A stretch of DNA of 64,000 bases from NCBI GenBank assembly GCA_949031345.1, contig CARNVA010000009.1:4935-68934 (forward strand), given 5' to 3'. Under the pieces are notes generated by a model. The model was not told the origin of the DNA. It made no database searches and was given only the letters and a program-made list of their open reading frames with translations. Within the stretch, counting starts at the first letter, position 1. The number at the start of each line of letters is the position of its first letter. Position numbers and translations under genes: made by a program. This stretch comes from an uncultured Eubacteriales bacterium. GTDB taxonomy: Bacteria; Bacillota; Clostridia; Christensenellales; UBA1242. This document shows positions 25,349 to 34,569 of this stretch, one piece after another.

Positions 25349-27844
25349 TTATATAAGCTTATTGATAGATAAGAAGTTTTTCTTTATTATTTCATTTCCA
25401 CTTGCAGTGCGTTCGCTGTTTGGCAACTTTTTAGTTTCAAGTGGAAGTATCTTAAGACCAAAGTCAACAGCAAGAGTTATATCGCCATTTGCCGATGTTG
25501 CATAAGCAACTGTCTTTGCGTTTTTAGCAAAGTTTACATATTTAAGTCCCTTGCGATATCTTGCTGAAACTGGGAATTGTGAAACTTGCATCTTCTTGAT
25601 ATATCCATTTTCAGTGACTATCACCACATGTGTAAAGTCGATTTGAGAGGCGAAAATTACAAAGTCGTCATCGTCAAGATTGATACCTCTCACCCCGCCA
25701 GAAATTCGGCCTTGTGTTGGAATATCAGTCTTCTCAAAATTGAGCGACATTCCATTTCTTGTCAGCATCAAAATTGAGTTGTCTTTCTTATCCATTTCTA
25801 CTGAGATAACCTCGTCTTCCTCGCCAAGCTTGCAAACTTGATAGAAAGGTTTTGAAACAATAAGTTCTTTTGATTCACTTCTCTTGACCATGCCCTTCTT
25901 AGTCATTATAAGCACACTTCCCTCTTCGCTTGCCTTCATGATTGCAATTGGCTGCTCATTGAGGGAAATATTATTGTCAATAGAAAGCAAGCTGCAACCC
26001 TTATCTCTCCATTTGCATTCTTTAATCTCACCCGCCATGCGTTTAATTACGTTTCCTTGACTCGTAAAGATGAGAATAATGTCGTTTGCAGCAAAATTTG
26101 TCACCTGCTTTGGAAGGTCACTGATTACCGTATTTTCACCAATTGTCTTTTGAGACATTGCGTAATTTTTATTTGTAACCTTCTTAAGAGTGCCCTCTGC
26201 CGAAATTGCAAAGACGAAGTTTCTGGTATCAATCTCTTCTTCATCTTTAATCTTTTCAAGTTTAATTGCACTATTTGACAAGATTTGGGTTTTTCTGTGA
26301 GAATTGAAACTTCTTTTAATATCTAAAAGTTCCTTCTTGACAATTTCATATTGAAGCTTTTTAGAAGCAAGAATAGCTTCAAACTCTTTAATTTTTGCTT
26401 TAAGTTCTTTAAGCTCTTCCTCAAGTTTGTTCACTTCCAAATGCACAAGTCTTGCAAGACGCATATCAAGAATGGCTTGAGCCTGCTTTTCAGACAAGTT
26501 AAACTTGTCACGCAGACGCTGCTTAGCCTCTGAAGTGGTCGCTGATTTTTTAATAATCTTAATCACATCATCAATGTTTTTAATAGCAACCAACAGTCCT
26601 TCGACAATGTGAGCCCTCTCTTTTGCAACATTAAGCTCATATTTTGTTCTTCTTACAATAATCTCTCTTTGATATTGAGCATAATATGAAATTATTTCAA
26701 GCAAGCTCATAAGTTTTGGCTTGCCGTCTGCAATAGCGACCATATTTATACCATAAGAGACTTGAAGATTTGTTGATTTGAAAAGGTATTCCAAAATTTT
26801 CTGTGGGTCAGCGTCTTTTTTTAGTCTTATTACGCCACGCATCCCATTTCTGTCTGACTCATCACGAATTTCAGTAATAGCGGCAAGTTTGTCTTTATTA
26901 TTTTCCTTAAGCTCGGCAATCTTCTGAAGAAGTTGAGCTTTGTTTACCTGATAAGGTATTTCTGTGATAATAAGCGAGCTTTTTTCACCGTTCTTTTCAA
27001 TGCCTACCTTGGCACGAATGATAATCTTTCCCTTTCCAGTCTTGTATGCCTGTTCAAGCCCTCCGTCTGGCGAAATAATAATGCCACCTGATGGAAAGTC
27101 TGGGGCTTTAATGATTTTCATCATCTCTTCAATTTTAATGTTTGGATTGTTTATATAAGCAACTACGCCATCAATCGTCTCGCCTACATTGTGAGGCGGA
27201 ATATTTGTCGCAACTCCCACCGCAATTCCATACGCACCATTGATAAGAAGGTTTGGAAATCTGCCTGGAAGCATGTCTGGCTCTTTCAAAGAGTCATCAA
27301 AGTTGAGGCTCCATCTTACAGTATCTTTCTCAAGGTCACGCATAAGCTCCATTGCAAGTGGTGTCATTTTTGCTTCTGTATAACGCATAGCCGCTGGGCT
27401 GTCACCGTCAACCGAACCAAAGTTTCCATGACCATCAACAAGAGGAGCTCTCAAAACCCACTCCTGCGCCATACGACACATTGCGTCATAGACTGAAGTA
27501 TCTCCATGTGGATGATATTTACCAAGACAGTCACCGACAATTCTGGCAGACTTTCTGTAAGGCTTGTCCGGTGTAACCCCAAGCTCCATCATAGCATAAA
27601 GAATACGGCGCTGAACAGGCTTCAAACCGTCCTCAACACGAGGAAGGGCTCTGTCCATAACGACATGTTCGGTGTATGGTATCATAGACTCGTGGATGAC
27701 ATCACTCATGTTTTTGTAGATTATTCCACCGCCTTCACCATTGCCATAACTCGCAACAGCTTTTTCGCTTTCATCTACATTTTCTGGCTCGTCACCCATA
27801 TCCATTTTTGCTTGTTCAAAGCTTTCTTCGTTTTCGTTTTTCAT
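25349..27844 (-). CDS. gyrA/parC: Type II DNA topoisomerase subunit A (ParC/GyrA)
   Basis: Breakage-reunion subunit. Key blocks: ALPRVEDGLKPVQRRILYAM, GDCLGKYHPHGDTSVYDA, LVDGHGNFGSVDGDSPAAMR with YTEAKM (catalytic Tyr). A C-terminal beta-pinwheel of about 300 residues follows, with blade repeats such as LMLTRNGMSLNFEKTDIP and VIVTENGYIKKMQVSQFP. Where gyrase A has the GyrA box (Q-R-R-G-G-K-G) this protein reads YAMSQKTIGENTVISDL, so the box is not recognisable. Gyrase wraps DNA through that box, so topoisomerase IV (ParC) is favoured over gyrase, although the TOP core resembles both. The ATG at 27844 has GGGAG upstream; ten upstream codons are ignored. It forms a pair with the B subunit at 28122, with a 277-bp gap. 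Confidence 0.9.
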   Translation of the reverse strand: MKNENEESFEQAKMDMGDEPENVDESEKAVASYGNGEGGGIIYKNMSDVIHESMIPYTEHVVMDRALPRVEDGLKPVQRRILYAMMELGVTPDKPYRKSARIVGDCLGKYHPHGDTSVYDAMCRMAQEWVLRAPLVDGHGNFGSVDGDSPAAMRYTEAKMTPLAMELMRDLEKDTVRWSLNFDDSLKEPDMLPGRFPNLLINGAYGIAVGVATNIPPHNVGETIDGVVAYINNPNIKIEEMMKIIKAPDFPSGGIIISPDGGLEQAYKTGKGKIIIRAKVGIEKNGEKSSLIITEIPYQVNKAQLLQKIAELKENNKDKLAAITEIRDESDRNGMRGVIRLKKDADPQKILEYLFKSTNLQVSYGINMVAIADGKPKLMSLLEIISYYAQYQREIIVRRTKYELNVAKERAHIVEGLLVAIKNIDDVIKIIKKSATTSEAKQRLRDKFNLSEKQAQAILDMRLARLVHLEVNKLEEELKELKAKIKEFEAILASKKLQYEIVKKELLDIKRSFNSHRKTQILSNSAIKLEKIKDEEEIDTRNFVFAISAEGTLKKVTNKNYAMSQKTIGENTVISDLPKQVTNFAANDIILIFTSQGNVIKRMAGEIKECKWRDKGCSLLSIDNNISLNEQPIAIMKASEEGSVLIMTKKGMVKRSESKELIVSKPFYQVCKLGEEDEVISVEMDKKDNSILMLTRNGMSLNFEKTDIPTQGRISGGVRGINLDDDDFVIFASQIDFTHVVIVTENGYIKKMQVSQFPVSARYRKGLKYVNFAKNAKTVAYATSANGDITLAVDFGLKILPLETKKLPNSERTASGNEIIKKNFLSINKLI

Positions 27845-28121
27845 AGCAAGGCTCCCTTGTGCCAAAGGCACCAATTTTTGTGTGCTTTAAATGATTTTTA
27901 TACTTTTAAGCACTTTTTTCTAAGTTTTTTTACTATAGTTTCAAATTTTTGTTAAATTAAATGTTTTTCACACCGCAAATTATAACAATTAAATTTAATT
28001 CAAATAGATTTTTAAATATTTTTTTAAAAACTTTTTTAATTGAAATTAAGCTTTATTAAATTTTTAATTCTAAAACCTTTTAGCAGCAAGGTTGGGCTTA
28101 AAAAGTTTTTCATATTAAAAA

Positions 28122-30083
28122 TTATATCGATTTTTTGTAATTTTTGAAAAATTCATCTTCTTTATCAAAGTTTGCATGCTTATTGATATATTTTTTTCTC
28201 GCTTCAATGTCATCTCCCATCAAAGTTGTCACCATCTTTTCGGCTTCTGCTGCGTCATCAATGGTCACTTGAATAAGACTGCGTTTCGCAGGGTCAAGCG
28301 TAGTCTCCCAAAGTTGCTCGGCATTCATTTCACCAAGACCTTTATAGCGTTGCAGTCCATAACTGCGACCTGCCCTTGCGATAGCCTCTGGAAGCTCTAA
28401 ATCAGAATAAACATATTCGATGTAATCTTTTTTATAAATTTTGTAAAGTGGTGGCAGACCAATATATACATGGCCATCATTGATGAGTGACCTCATATAA
28501 CGATAGAAAAATGTCAAAAGTATTGCTCTGATATGAGCGCCGTCTTGGTCGGCATCGCTTAGGATGATAACTTTGTTATAACGCAGTGAAGACAAATCCA
28601 TATCGTCGCCAATTCCAGCATTTAACGCTGAAATAATTGTTCTTATTTCCTCGTTTGCAAGCACCTGATCAATTCTCTTCTTTTCAGCATTGAGAGGCTT
28701 TCCACGAAGAGGCAAGATAGCCTGGAAGCGTCTGTCTCTGCCCTGTTTGGCTGTTCCACCCGCAGAATCTCCTTCGACGATAAACAATTCGCATTGTTCA
28801 CTCTTCTTTGAGGAAGCTGCGGCAAGTTTGCCGACAAGGTTGAAATTTTCAGCATTGTTTTTTGCTCTAGCAAGCTCTTTGGCTTTCTTGGCACTTTCTC
28901 TAACCTTAGCAGCACCTTTAGCCTTGCCAATGATAATCTCCCCGATCGATATATTCTTTTTCTCGTTAAAAATTCTTGTAAGCTCTCTTGTTGTTAAACT
29001 TTCCACCAATGTTTTGGCTTCTGGATTGCCAAGTTTGGTCTTAGTCTGTCCCTCAAATTGAACATTTGTCATTTTAATACTAAGCACCACAGTCAAACCT
29101 TCTCTAAAATCTTCGCCAAGGAAATTTGACTCTTTTTCTTTGAGGAAATTATTATTTCTTGCAAAGTCGTTCATGACCTTTGTATAGGCAGTTTTGAAAC
29201 CAGTTTCATGCGTTCCACCTTCAATTGTCGGAATATTATTGACAAATGAGAAAGAATTTTCTGTATAGCTGTCAGTATAAACAAATGCAACTTCAAGGTC
29301 GAAATTTTTGTCTTCAGCATGAAAGTATATTGGCTTTGAAAAAAGTTTGCTTTTTCCTTCAACCAAATATTCTGCAAAGTCAGCAATGCCTCCCTCATAA
29401 TGATAGGTCTCTTCCAAATTGTTGATATTGTCAATTAGTTGAATTTTCAACCCCTTATTTAAGAATGCAAGCTCTCTTGCTCGAGTGCAGATTGTGTCAA
29501 AATTGAATTTTAAATTGCCAAACATATCACTGTCAGGAAGGAAAGTCACCATTGTTCCGCTTTTCTTGGTCTTGCCCACCATTTTAAGAGGCTCAACGGG
29601 AATGCCACTATGCATTTTTCCCTTCTCATCCATATATGAATGAAAACCAATGTAATACTCTTTGCCATCCTTATAAACTGTGACATTACACCACTTAGAA
29701 AGTGCATTGGTGACCGAAGCACCAACGCCGTGAAGGCCGCCCGAAAATTTGTAATTTTCATTGTTAAACTTTCCGCCCGCATGCAAAGTCGTATAAACAA
29801 CTTCAACGCCAGACTTATGAAGAGTTGGATGCATGTCAACAGGAATACCACGCCCATTATCTTCAACAGTTGCAGAGCCATCAGTGTTTAAGGTGATTTT
29901 GATTGTGTCACCATGCCCATTTGAAATTTCATCAATGGCATTGTCAACAATTTCCCATAAAAGATGATGCATACCCTTAGAGCCAGTTGTGCCAATGTAC
30001 ATACCAGGACGCAGTCTAACCGCATCAAGCCCTTCAAGAACAACTATATCCTTCGCGTCATAACTCTTATTCTTTTCTTCCAT
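28122..30083 (-). CDS. gyrB/parE: Type II DNA topoisomerase subunit B (ParE/GyrB)
   Basis: ATPase subunit with the GHKL fold: LEGLDAVRLRPGMYIGTTGS, EIVDNAIDEISNG, VEDNGRGIPVDMH, GGLHGVGASVTNALSKW. The transducer is followed by TOPRIM blocks ELFIVEGDSAGGTAKQGRDR, PLRGKPLNAEK and ILSDADQDGAHIRAILLTFF, and the tail motif QRYKGLGEMNAEQLWETTLD. At 653 residues it has no gyrase-type insert. The KTKKSGT and LSKW stretches are closer to Gram-positive ParE than to GyrB, agreeing with the missing GyrA box of the partner. The ATG at 30083 lies 8 bases after AGGAG; an ATG at 30089 is too close. Confidence 0.92.
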   Translation of the reverse strand: MEEKNKSYDAKDIVVLEGLDAVRLRPGMYIGTTGSKGMHHLLWEIVDNAIDEISNGHGDTIKITLNTDGSATVEDNGRGIPVDMHPTLHKSGVEVVYTTLHAGGKFNNENYKFSGGLHGVGASVTNALSKWCNVTVYKDGKEYYIGFHSYMDEKGKMHSGIPVEPLKMVGKTKKSGTMVTFLPDSDMFGNLKFNFDTICTRARELAFLNKGLKIQLIDNINNLEETYHYEGGIADFAEYLVEGKSKLFSKPIYFHAEDKNFDLEVAFVYTDSYTENSFSFVNNIPTIEGGTHETGFKTAYTKVMNDFARNNNFLKEKESNFLGEDFREGLTVVLSIKMTNVQFEGQTKTKLGNPEAKTLVESLTTRELTRIFNEKKNISIGEIIIGKAKGAAKVRESAKKAKELARAKNNAENFNLVGKLAAASSKKSEQCELFIVEGDSAGGTAKQGRDRRFQAILPLRGKPLNAEKKRIDQVLANEEIRTIISALNAGIGDDMDLSSLRYNKVIILSDADQDGAHIRAILLTFFYRYMRSLINDGHVYIGLPPLYKIYKKDYIEYVYSDLELPEAIARAGRSYGLQRYKGLGEMNAEQLWETTLDPAKRSLIQVTIDDAAEAEKMVTTLMGDDIEARKKYINKHANFDKEDEFFKNYKKSI

Positions 30084-30441
30084 TATCATGTCTCCTATTA
30101 AAAGTAAATCACAAAAAATACTAGAAAAGCCTTTTAAAAACTTTTGAAAGTATTTTTTTTATTTTAATTTCAATTTTGGTTTAATTTCTCTAATTTTGAA
30201 AAATTATAACCTCTTGTTACAATCAATTATACCATATTTTTTTTATTTAAACAATAAATTTTTTATATTTATAAAGAGTTTTTGTCGATTTTTTTCTTGC
30301 GCCTAAAACCGCAAAATCTGCTTGCTTAATTACTTTTTTGAAATACAGCATATTTATACATAATACTGTATAATTATTCATTAAAAATTATAAAAATAAA
30401 TTTACTTTAAAATACATATAATACTGATAGAGGTATTAAAA
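30084..30441. other. Divergent promoter region between topoisomerase B and murG
   Basis: About 355 very AT-rich bases with no coding frame. It contains the predicted minus-strand promoter at 30226-30254. For murG, TATAAT-like boxes occur at 30369-30374 and 30417-30422, without a convincing -35 element for either. Confidence 0.55.
30226..30254 (-). promoter_or_regulatory. Probable promoter of the topoisomerase B gene
   Basis: TTGTTT (30254-30249), 17-bp spacer, TATAAT (30231-30226). The transcript would begin near 30219, leaving a leader of about 136 bases. Confidence 0.55.
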
Positions 30442-31521
30442 ATGAACGATATTTTGGCATCAAACAGAAAGAAACGAATTGTGCTTACAGGAGGTGGAAC
30501 AGCTGGTCATGTCTACCCTGCACTTGCCGTCAAAGAGAAACTTGAAAAAGATTATGACATTCATTACATAGGCGGAAGCGGAATGGAAAAAGACATTGTC
30601 AAAAATGAAAGAGACATCACCTATCATGAAATTGACGCTGTCAAACTTGCAAGAAAACTCACCCTTAAAAACCTTGCAATTCCCTTTAAACTTTTTACTT
30701 CAATTCGCACTGCTAAAAAGATTTTAAAGACTATAAAACCAAATGTGATATTTTCTAAAGGTGGCTTTGTTGCTTTACCTGTCGTAATAGCTGGCAAAAA
30801 ACTGGGTATTCCAATCGTCAGTCATGAAAGCGATTTATCAATGGGGCTTGCAAACAAGATTATTCTTCACTATTGCGACTATATGTGCACAGCCTTTGAA
30901 GAGACTGCCAAAGGTGGTGATAAGTTTATTTTTACTGGCCAACCAATAAGAAATAAGGTGCTGAGTGGAAACAAATATAACCTTCCATTCCTGCCAAAAC
31001 TTGACAAAAGCAAGCCAAATCTCTTAGTTGTTGGCGGCTCAAGCGGAGCTAAGTTTTTAAATGAAAAAGTTGAAGAAAACCTTGACGAGCTTGTAAAACG
31101 CTTTAATGTAATTCACATCACTGGAAAAGGAAAGAATGATGAAAAGGCTCAGCGAATAAATGGTTATGTCCAAGTGGACTATGCTGAAAATATGGGTGAC
31201 TATTTGGCACTTGCTGACATTGTTTTATCAAGAGCTGGCTCTGGTGCGATAAATGAGTTTTTATCACTTGCAAAACCAATGTTTCTTATCCCCCTTTCAA
31301 AAAGCTGTTCAAGAGGCGACCAAATAGAAAATGCAAAACTTTTCACAAAACTTGGATACTCTCAGATGCTTGAAGAAGAAGATTACAGTCAAACAAAGTT
31401 TTTAGAAAAACTTGATAATTTAGTCAAAAACGACAAAATTTTCAAGGAAAACATGAAAAAAGCGGCACAAAACAACGCTTGCGACCAAATAATAACAATA
31501 ATAAAAAAAATAGAGAAATAA
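30442..31521 (+). CDS. murG: UDP-GlcNAc:undecaprenyl-PP-MurNAc-pentapeptide GlcNAc transferase MurG
   Basis: GT-B glycosyltransferase that makes lipid II from lipid I on the inner membrane face. Family motifs: LTGGGTAGHVYPALAVKEKL, FSKGGFVALPVVIAGKKLG, PIVSHESDLSMGLANKI (most MurG have HEQN here), LVVGGSSGAKFLNEKV, and SRAGSGAINEFLSLAKPMFL with IPLSKS. At 359 residues it is normal. It stands alone rather than in a dcw cluster. The ribosome binding site is GAGGT, eight bases before the ATG. Confidence 0.96.
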   Translation: MNDILASNRKKRIVLTGGGTAGHVYPALAVKEKLEKDYDIHYIGGSGMEKDIVKNERDITYHEIDAVKLARKLTLKNLAIPFKLFTSIRTAKKILKTIKPNVIFSKGGFVALPVVIAGKKLGIPIVSHESDLSMGLANKIILHYCDYMCTAFEETAKGGDKFIFTGQPIRNKVLSGNKYNLPFLPKLDKSKPNLLVVGGSSGAKFLNEKVEENLDELVKRFNVIHITGKGKNDEKAQRINGYVQVDYAENMGDYLALADIVLSRAGSGAINEFLSLAKPMFLIPLSKSCSRGDQIENAKLFTKLGYSQMLEEEDYSQTKFLEKLDNLVKNDKIFKENMKKAAQNNACDQIITIIKKIEK

Positions 31522-31537
31522 TCATCTCTATTTTTTT
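31504..31537 (+). terminator. murG terminator overlapping its stop codon
   Basis: AAATAGAGA and TCTCTATTT pair around an 8-base loop and are followed by a T run. The murG TAA lies in the loop side of the hairpin. Confidence 0.88.
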
Positions 31538-31651
31538 ATCCATTATAACTGTTATTTATTTTTATAGCATTCTTAAAGAAAAAAGAATGCGAAAAACCTT
31601 GTTTTGCAATACAATTCGACCACTTTCAAACTAAAATTAAATTAAAAAATC

Positions 31652-31688
31652 AAAAAAAGACATTTATTTTCTCGATAAATGTCTTTTT
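31652..31688 (-). terminator. Terminator after the subtilase gene
   Basis: GACATTTAT and ATAAATGTC form a 9-bp stem, with a T tract on the minus strand. Confidence 0.87.
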
Positions 31689-31692
31689 GTTT

Positions 31693-32850
31693 TTAAAATC
31701 TATTTCTATTTTTTATATTGTTTAAATTTGGATAGCCAAAGCCTTCTAAATTGCGATTGAAGGTAATCGGTTTGCAGGAAGAGAGCAATATTCTCTTTAT
31801 TTCCATTGGGGTTATTTTTGGATTTTGTTCTATCAAAAGAGCGCATAGTCCTGCAATCATTGGCGTCGCAACAGAGGTGCCACTGAGTTTGCAATAGCTG
31901 TTTTTAAGGCCACATGAAAGGATATCAACTGATGGTGCAACAAGGTCTGGTTTAAAGCGTTGGAATGCTGGCCCACGAGAAGAAAACTCGGCAATCTCGA
32001 AAAAGTTTTCATTAACCTCCTCTTCTTCCAAACGATTATCGTTGAAGCCGCCCACTGTGATAATCTGATTTGAAACGCCAGGGCTTTTGATAGTCTGAAA
32101 TTCAGGGCCGCTGTTTCCTGCTGCTGCGACAACAATCACACCAGCTCTCCAAAGAGCTTCTGCGCCAAGCATGATTGGGTCGTTAAAACCAAGCGGCTCA
32201 CTTCCAAAGCTCATGCAGACCACCTTGATATCATATTGATGATGGTTGTTGTAGACCCACTCCATAGCGTCCAAAATTTTATCAGCAGACGCCTCACCAT
32301 GTTTGTTGAGAGCTTTGAGAGAAACTATATTTGCCTTTGGTGCTATACCAGAATTTCTGCCGCATGAAAGGGCTCCATTGCCAGAGCATACTCCTGCAAC
32401 AAAGGTGCCATGTCCATTGTCATCATAACAGTTTTCTCTTTCATTTACAAAGTCTTTAAATTCAATAATTCTGTTTCCACCCAGACAAAAATCGCAATGT
32501 TTTTCTATGCCAGTGTCGATAAAAGCAATGGTCACTCCACTGCCGCTGAGGTTTTGTTCTTCCACTCCCATTATCTTTTTCGCAACATGCATAAGCGTTA
32601 AAGCTTTGCTCACTGACGAAACAAATTTGACTTGCGACATATTTGAAAGCTGTTCAAGTTGATGACGGTCAGCCAAAACACGAAAAGAATTTATGAATAA
32701 ATATTCATTTAAAATCTTAATATTTTTATGTATCATGCTGTTTTTTGTCCGCTGATAGTCATAAGAACGGACAATACATTCCCACTTTTTTCCTTCTTCC
32801 AAACTTAAAGCAAGTGACAAAAGTGCTTTATCTATCTTGTTGAAATTCAT
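31693..32850 (-). CDS. S8-family subtilisin-like serine peptidase, no signal peptide
   Basis: Subtilase with the complete triad: Asp in TIAFIDTGIEKH, His in DDNGHGTFVAGVCSG, Ser in LSGTSVATPMIAGLCAL, and the oxyanion Asn in VVAAAGNSGPE. The N-terminal 100 residues look like a short propeptide-like region, but there is no signal peptide, so it is probably cytoplasmic, like Bacillus AprX or ISP proteases. 385 residues. The start overlaps the stop of the 88-residue gene by 4 bp, so the two are coupled. Confidence 0.92.
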   Translation of the reverse strand: MNFNKIDKALLSLALSLEEGKKWECIVRSYDYQRTKNSMIHKNIKILNEYLFINSFRVLADRHQLEQLSNMSQVKFVSSVSKALTLMHVAKKIMGVEEQNLSGSGVTIAFIDTGIEKHCDFCLGGNRIIEFKDFVNERENCYDDNGHGTFVAGVCSGNGALSCGRNSGIAPKANIVSLKALNKHGEASADKILDAMEWVYNNHHQYDIKVVCMSFGSEPLGFNDPIMLGAEALWRAGVIVVAAAGNSGPEFQTIKSPGVSNQIITVGGFNDNRLEEEEVNENFFEIAEFSSRGPAFQRFKPDLVAPSVDILSCGLKNSYCKLSGTSVATPMIAGLCALLIEQNPKITPMEIKRILLSSCKPITFNRNLEGFGYPNLNNIKNRNRF

Positions 32851-33113
32851 CTTAAGCTTTCTAAAATCCTTTTTATATTGTTATATTCATTTTCACTGAG
32901 ACTGCCTCTCATGCTTTCCACCATATTTGACAGTGCATTAAAGTCAAAGGTGCCAGAAGCCTTTTGGCGAGCGACCTCTTGAAACAAGCTTGACTGAAGT
33001 TGAGACTGATTCATATTTTTGTAAGTCTCATATTTTTCGCGAAGCTGCTGCTCCTGAGTTTGATTGTTTCTCTGCCCTTCAGCTGCGGGCTGAAACTGCG
33101 ATAATCTTCCCAT
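32847..33113 (-). CDS. Small Gln-rich helical protein of unknown function
   Basis: An 88-residue protein with a Q/N-rich, basic first half (QFQPAAEGQRNNQTQEQQLR) and a helical second half (FNALSNMVESMRGSLSENEY, IKRILESL). It overlaps the downstream subtilase by 4 bp, so it could be a chaperone, inhibitor or substrate of that protease; this is inference. The ribosome binding site is AAGGAG. No family recognised. Confidence 0.6.
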   Translation of the reverse strand: MGRLSQFQPAAEGQRNNQTQEQQLREKYETYKNMNQSQLQSSLFQEVARQKASGTFDFNALSNMVESMRGSLSENEYNNIKRILESLR

Positions 33114-33207
33114 TATTTTTCTCCTTCAATTCAATATATGAAATGATAAAAGAAAAATACACAGCTTTTTTTGTAAACATTATCTAATTAAAAGAATATA
33201 AATTTAT

Positions 33208-33783
33208 ATGAATTCATCTTTATTTGAAATGTTAAAACTCTTCAGTGGCATAGGACAAAACCCGTTTGCACAGTTTTTTTCTCAGCCACAACAAAATTTT
33301 TCAAATGCCAACAATTACAATCAAAGCACAAATGGGTATGGATATCAGAATGGCTATTACAGCCAAAATAACGGCTATTACAATCAAGCCTCGCAAAATT
33401 CAAACAATAATCAATACAACCAAAATGCACAAAATAACGCCTTTAATCAAAATAGGAATTATTCATATTATCCAAATGAAGCGTTTCAGCAACAAACCAC
33501 ACAACATAATTTTTACAATCAAGACCAGAATAATCAAAGTTTTCAAAATAATCAAAATGGTCAAAACTTTCAAAATAATCCGGCATTTGGTTTCAATCAA
33601 AATCCCAACCCATTTGGCTTTCAAGACAACAATATAATGCCCTTTTTAATGTCCATGCTTTCAAAGGGTGGAAATCCTCTTTCTGAAATATTTTCGCAAG
33701 CAAAAAGCAATTCTACGCAAGGGCCAGCTCAAGACCAAACTGAAATGCAAGAAGCAACCCCAGATGATGAAATACTTTTATAA
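33208..33783 (+). CDS. Asn/Gln/Tyr-rich low-complexity (prion-like) protein
   Basis: A 191-residue protein whose residues 28-130 are almost only N, Q, Y, F, G and S (for example NGYYSQNNGYYNQASQNSNN). A hydrophobic N-terminal helix (MNSSLFEMLKLFSGIGQNPF) and a C-terminal MPFLMSMLSKGGNPLSEIF resemble short structured or amphipathic pieces, and the tail is acidic. No signal peptide is evident. The composition matches prion-like, phase-separating domains. It is divergent from the small Gln-rich protein and the subtilase, 95 bp apart. No family recognised. Confidence 0.72.
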   Translation: MNSSLFEMLKLFSGIGQNPFAQFFSQPQQNFSNANNYNQSTNGYGYQNGYYSQNNGYYNQASQNSNNNQYNQNAQNNAFNQNRNYSYYPNEAFQQQTTQHNFYNQDQNNQSFQNNQNGQNFQNNPAFGFNQNPNPFGFQDNNIMPFLMSMLSKGGNPLSEIFSQAKSNSTQGPAQDQTEMQEATPDDEILL

Positions 33784-33786
33784 AAC

Positions 33787-33819
33787 AAAAAAGTTGTGCC
33801 TTTATTACACAACTTTTTC
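33787..33819. terminator. Bidirectional terminator between N/Q-rich gene and ABC-like gene
   Basis: AAAAAGTTGTG and CACAACTTTTT form an 11-bp stem with tracts on both sides. Confidence 0.9.
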
Positions 33820-33850
33820 TTTTTTTGTTAATATTTAATTTAAAGCCTTT

Positions 33851-34504
33851 TTAATCATCCAAGCTTTTGACAATTGAGCCATATTTAAAATAGAGTTTTC
33901 TCTTGCAAAGCATGTCCGCAATATTTTCTTTTGTTGTCGCCACAATAAGCGTTGTCTTTTTGCTTGTAAGCTCTTTAATAAGTCTCATAACAACTTCAAA
34001 AGTAGTTTCGCTAAGCTTATCAAAAATATTGTCAACCATCAGCAAATCAAGCTCACGGAAAGACAGTCTGATAAGTGAAAGCACATATTTTTCTTCAAGT
34101 GACAAATCTTTTATCTTTGTATCTTTGATTTTTTCAAGCGAATAGGTAATGATTGCATTATTGATTTTGCTTTCAATTTCATTATCACTATAACCCCAGC
34201 CCTTCAAAATATATTTAAAGTTTTCATAAACCGTCTTTTTTTCAATAAAAACTGGTGAAGCTGGCACATATCCTGCGCTTAAATCGGTTTTATAGTCAAG
34301 TTTTTCAAGTGGAATATCTTTGATAAAAACTTCGCCTTTTGTCAGTTTCTCAAGTTTTGAAAAAATACGAAGAAGACTGGTTTTTCCACTTTCATCCTCT
34401 CCAACAAAAGCAACTCTTTCATTATCAGCAATTTCCATATTGATATTGTAAAGTGCGTAAAATTCTCTAGTATATCTCAAATATAAATTCTTTACTCTCA
34501 GCAT
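33851..34504 (-). CDS. ABC-type ATPase domain with degenerate catalytic motifs
   Basis: A 217-residue stand-alone nucleotide-binding domain. The Walker A is present (VGEDESGKTSLLRIFSKL) and the start LRVKNLYLRYTREFYALYNI is typical of ABC ATPases. The signature is LSLEEKYVLSLIR instead of LSGGQ, the Walker B ends LLMVDNIFDKL with Asn in the place of catalytic Glu, and the switch region LIVATTKENI lacks the His. Nucleotide binding is therefore likely but hydrolysis doubtful. No permease is adjacent; the next gene upstream is a lipoprotein. It may be a regulatory ABC protein or a decaying transporter part. Confidence 0.72.
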   Translation of the reverse strand: MLRVKNLYLRYTREFYALYNINMEIADNERVAFVGEDESGKTSLLRIFSKLEKLTKGEVFIKDIPLEKLDYKTDLSAGYVPASPVFIEKKTVYENFKYILKGWGYSDNEIESKINNAIITYSLEKIKDTKIKDLSLEEKYVLSLIRLSFRELDLLMVDNIFDKLSETTFEVVMRLIKELTSKKTTLIVATTKENIADMLCKRKLYFKYGSIVKSLDD

Positions 34505-34569
34505 TTAAGTCACATTCTCCACAATCATTTTACAATATTTAACAAAAAAATAAAAGCAAAAATATGCCT

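Noticed and set aside
31693..33113. Toxin-antitoxin reading of the 88-residue protein and subtilase
   Set aside because: The 4-bp overlap is suggestive, but subtilases are not known toxins of this type and nothing else supports it.
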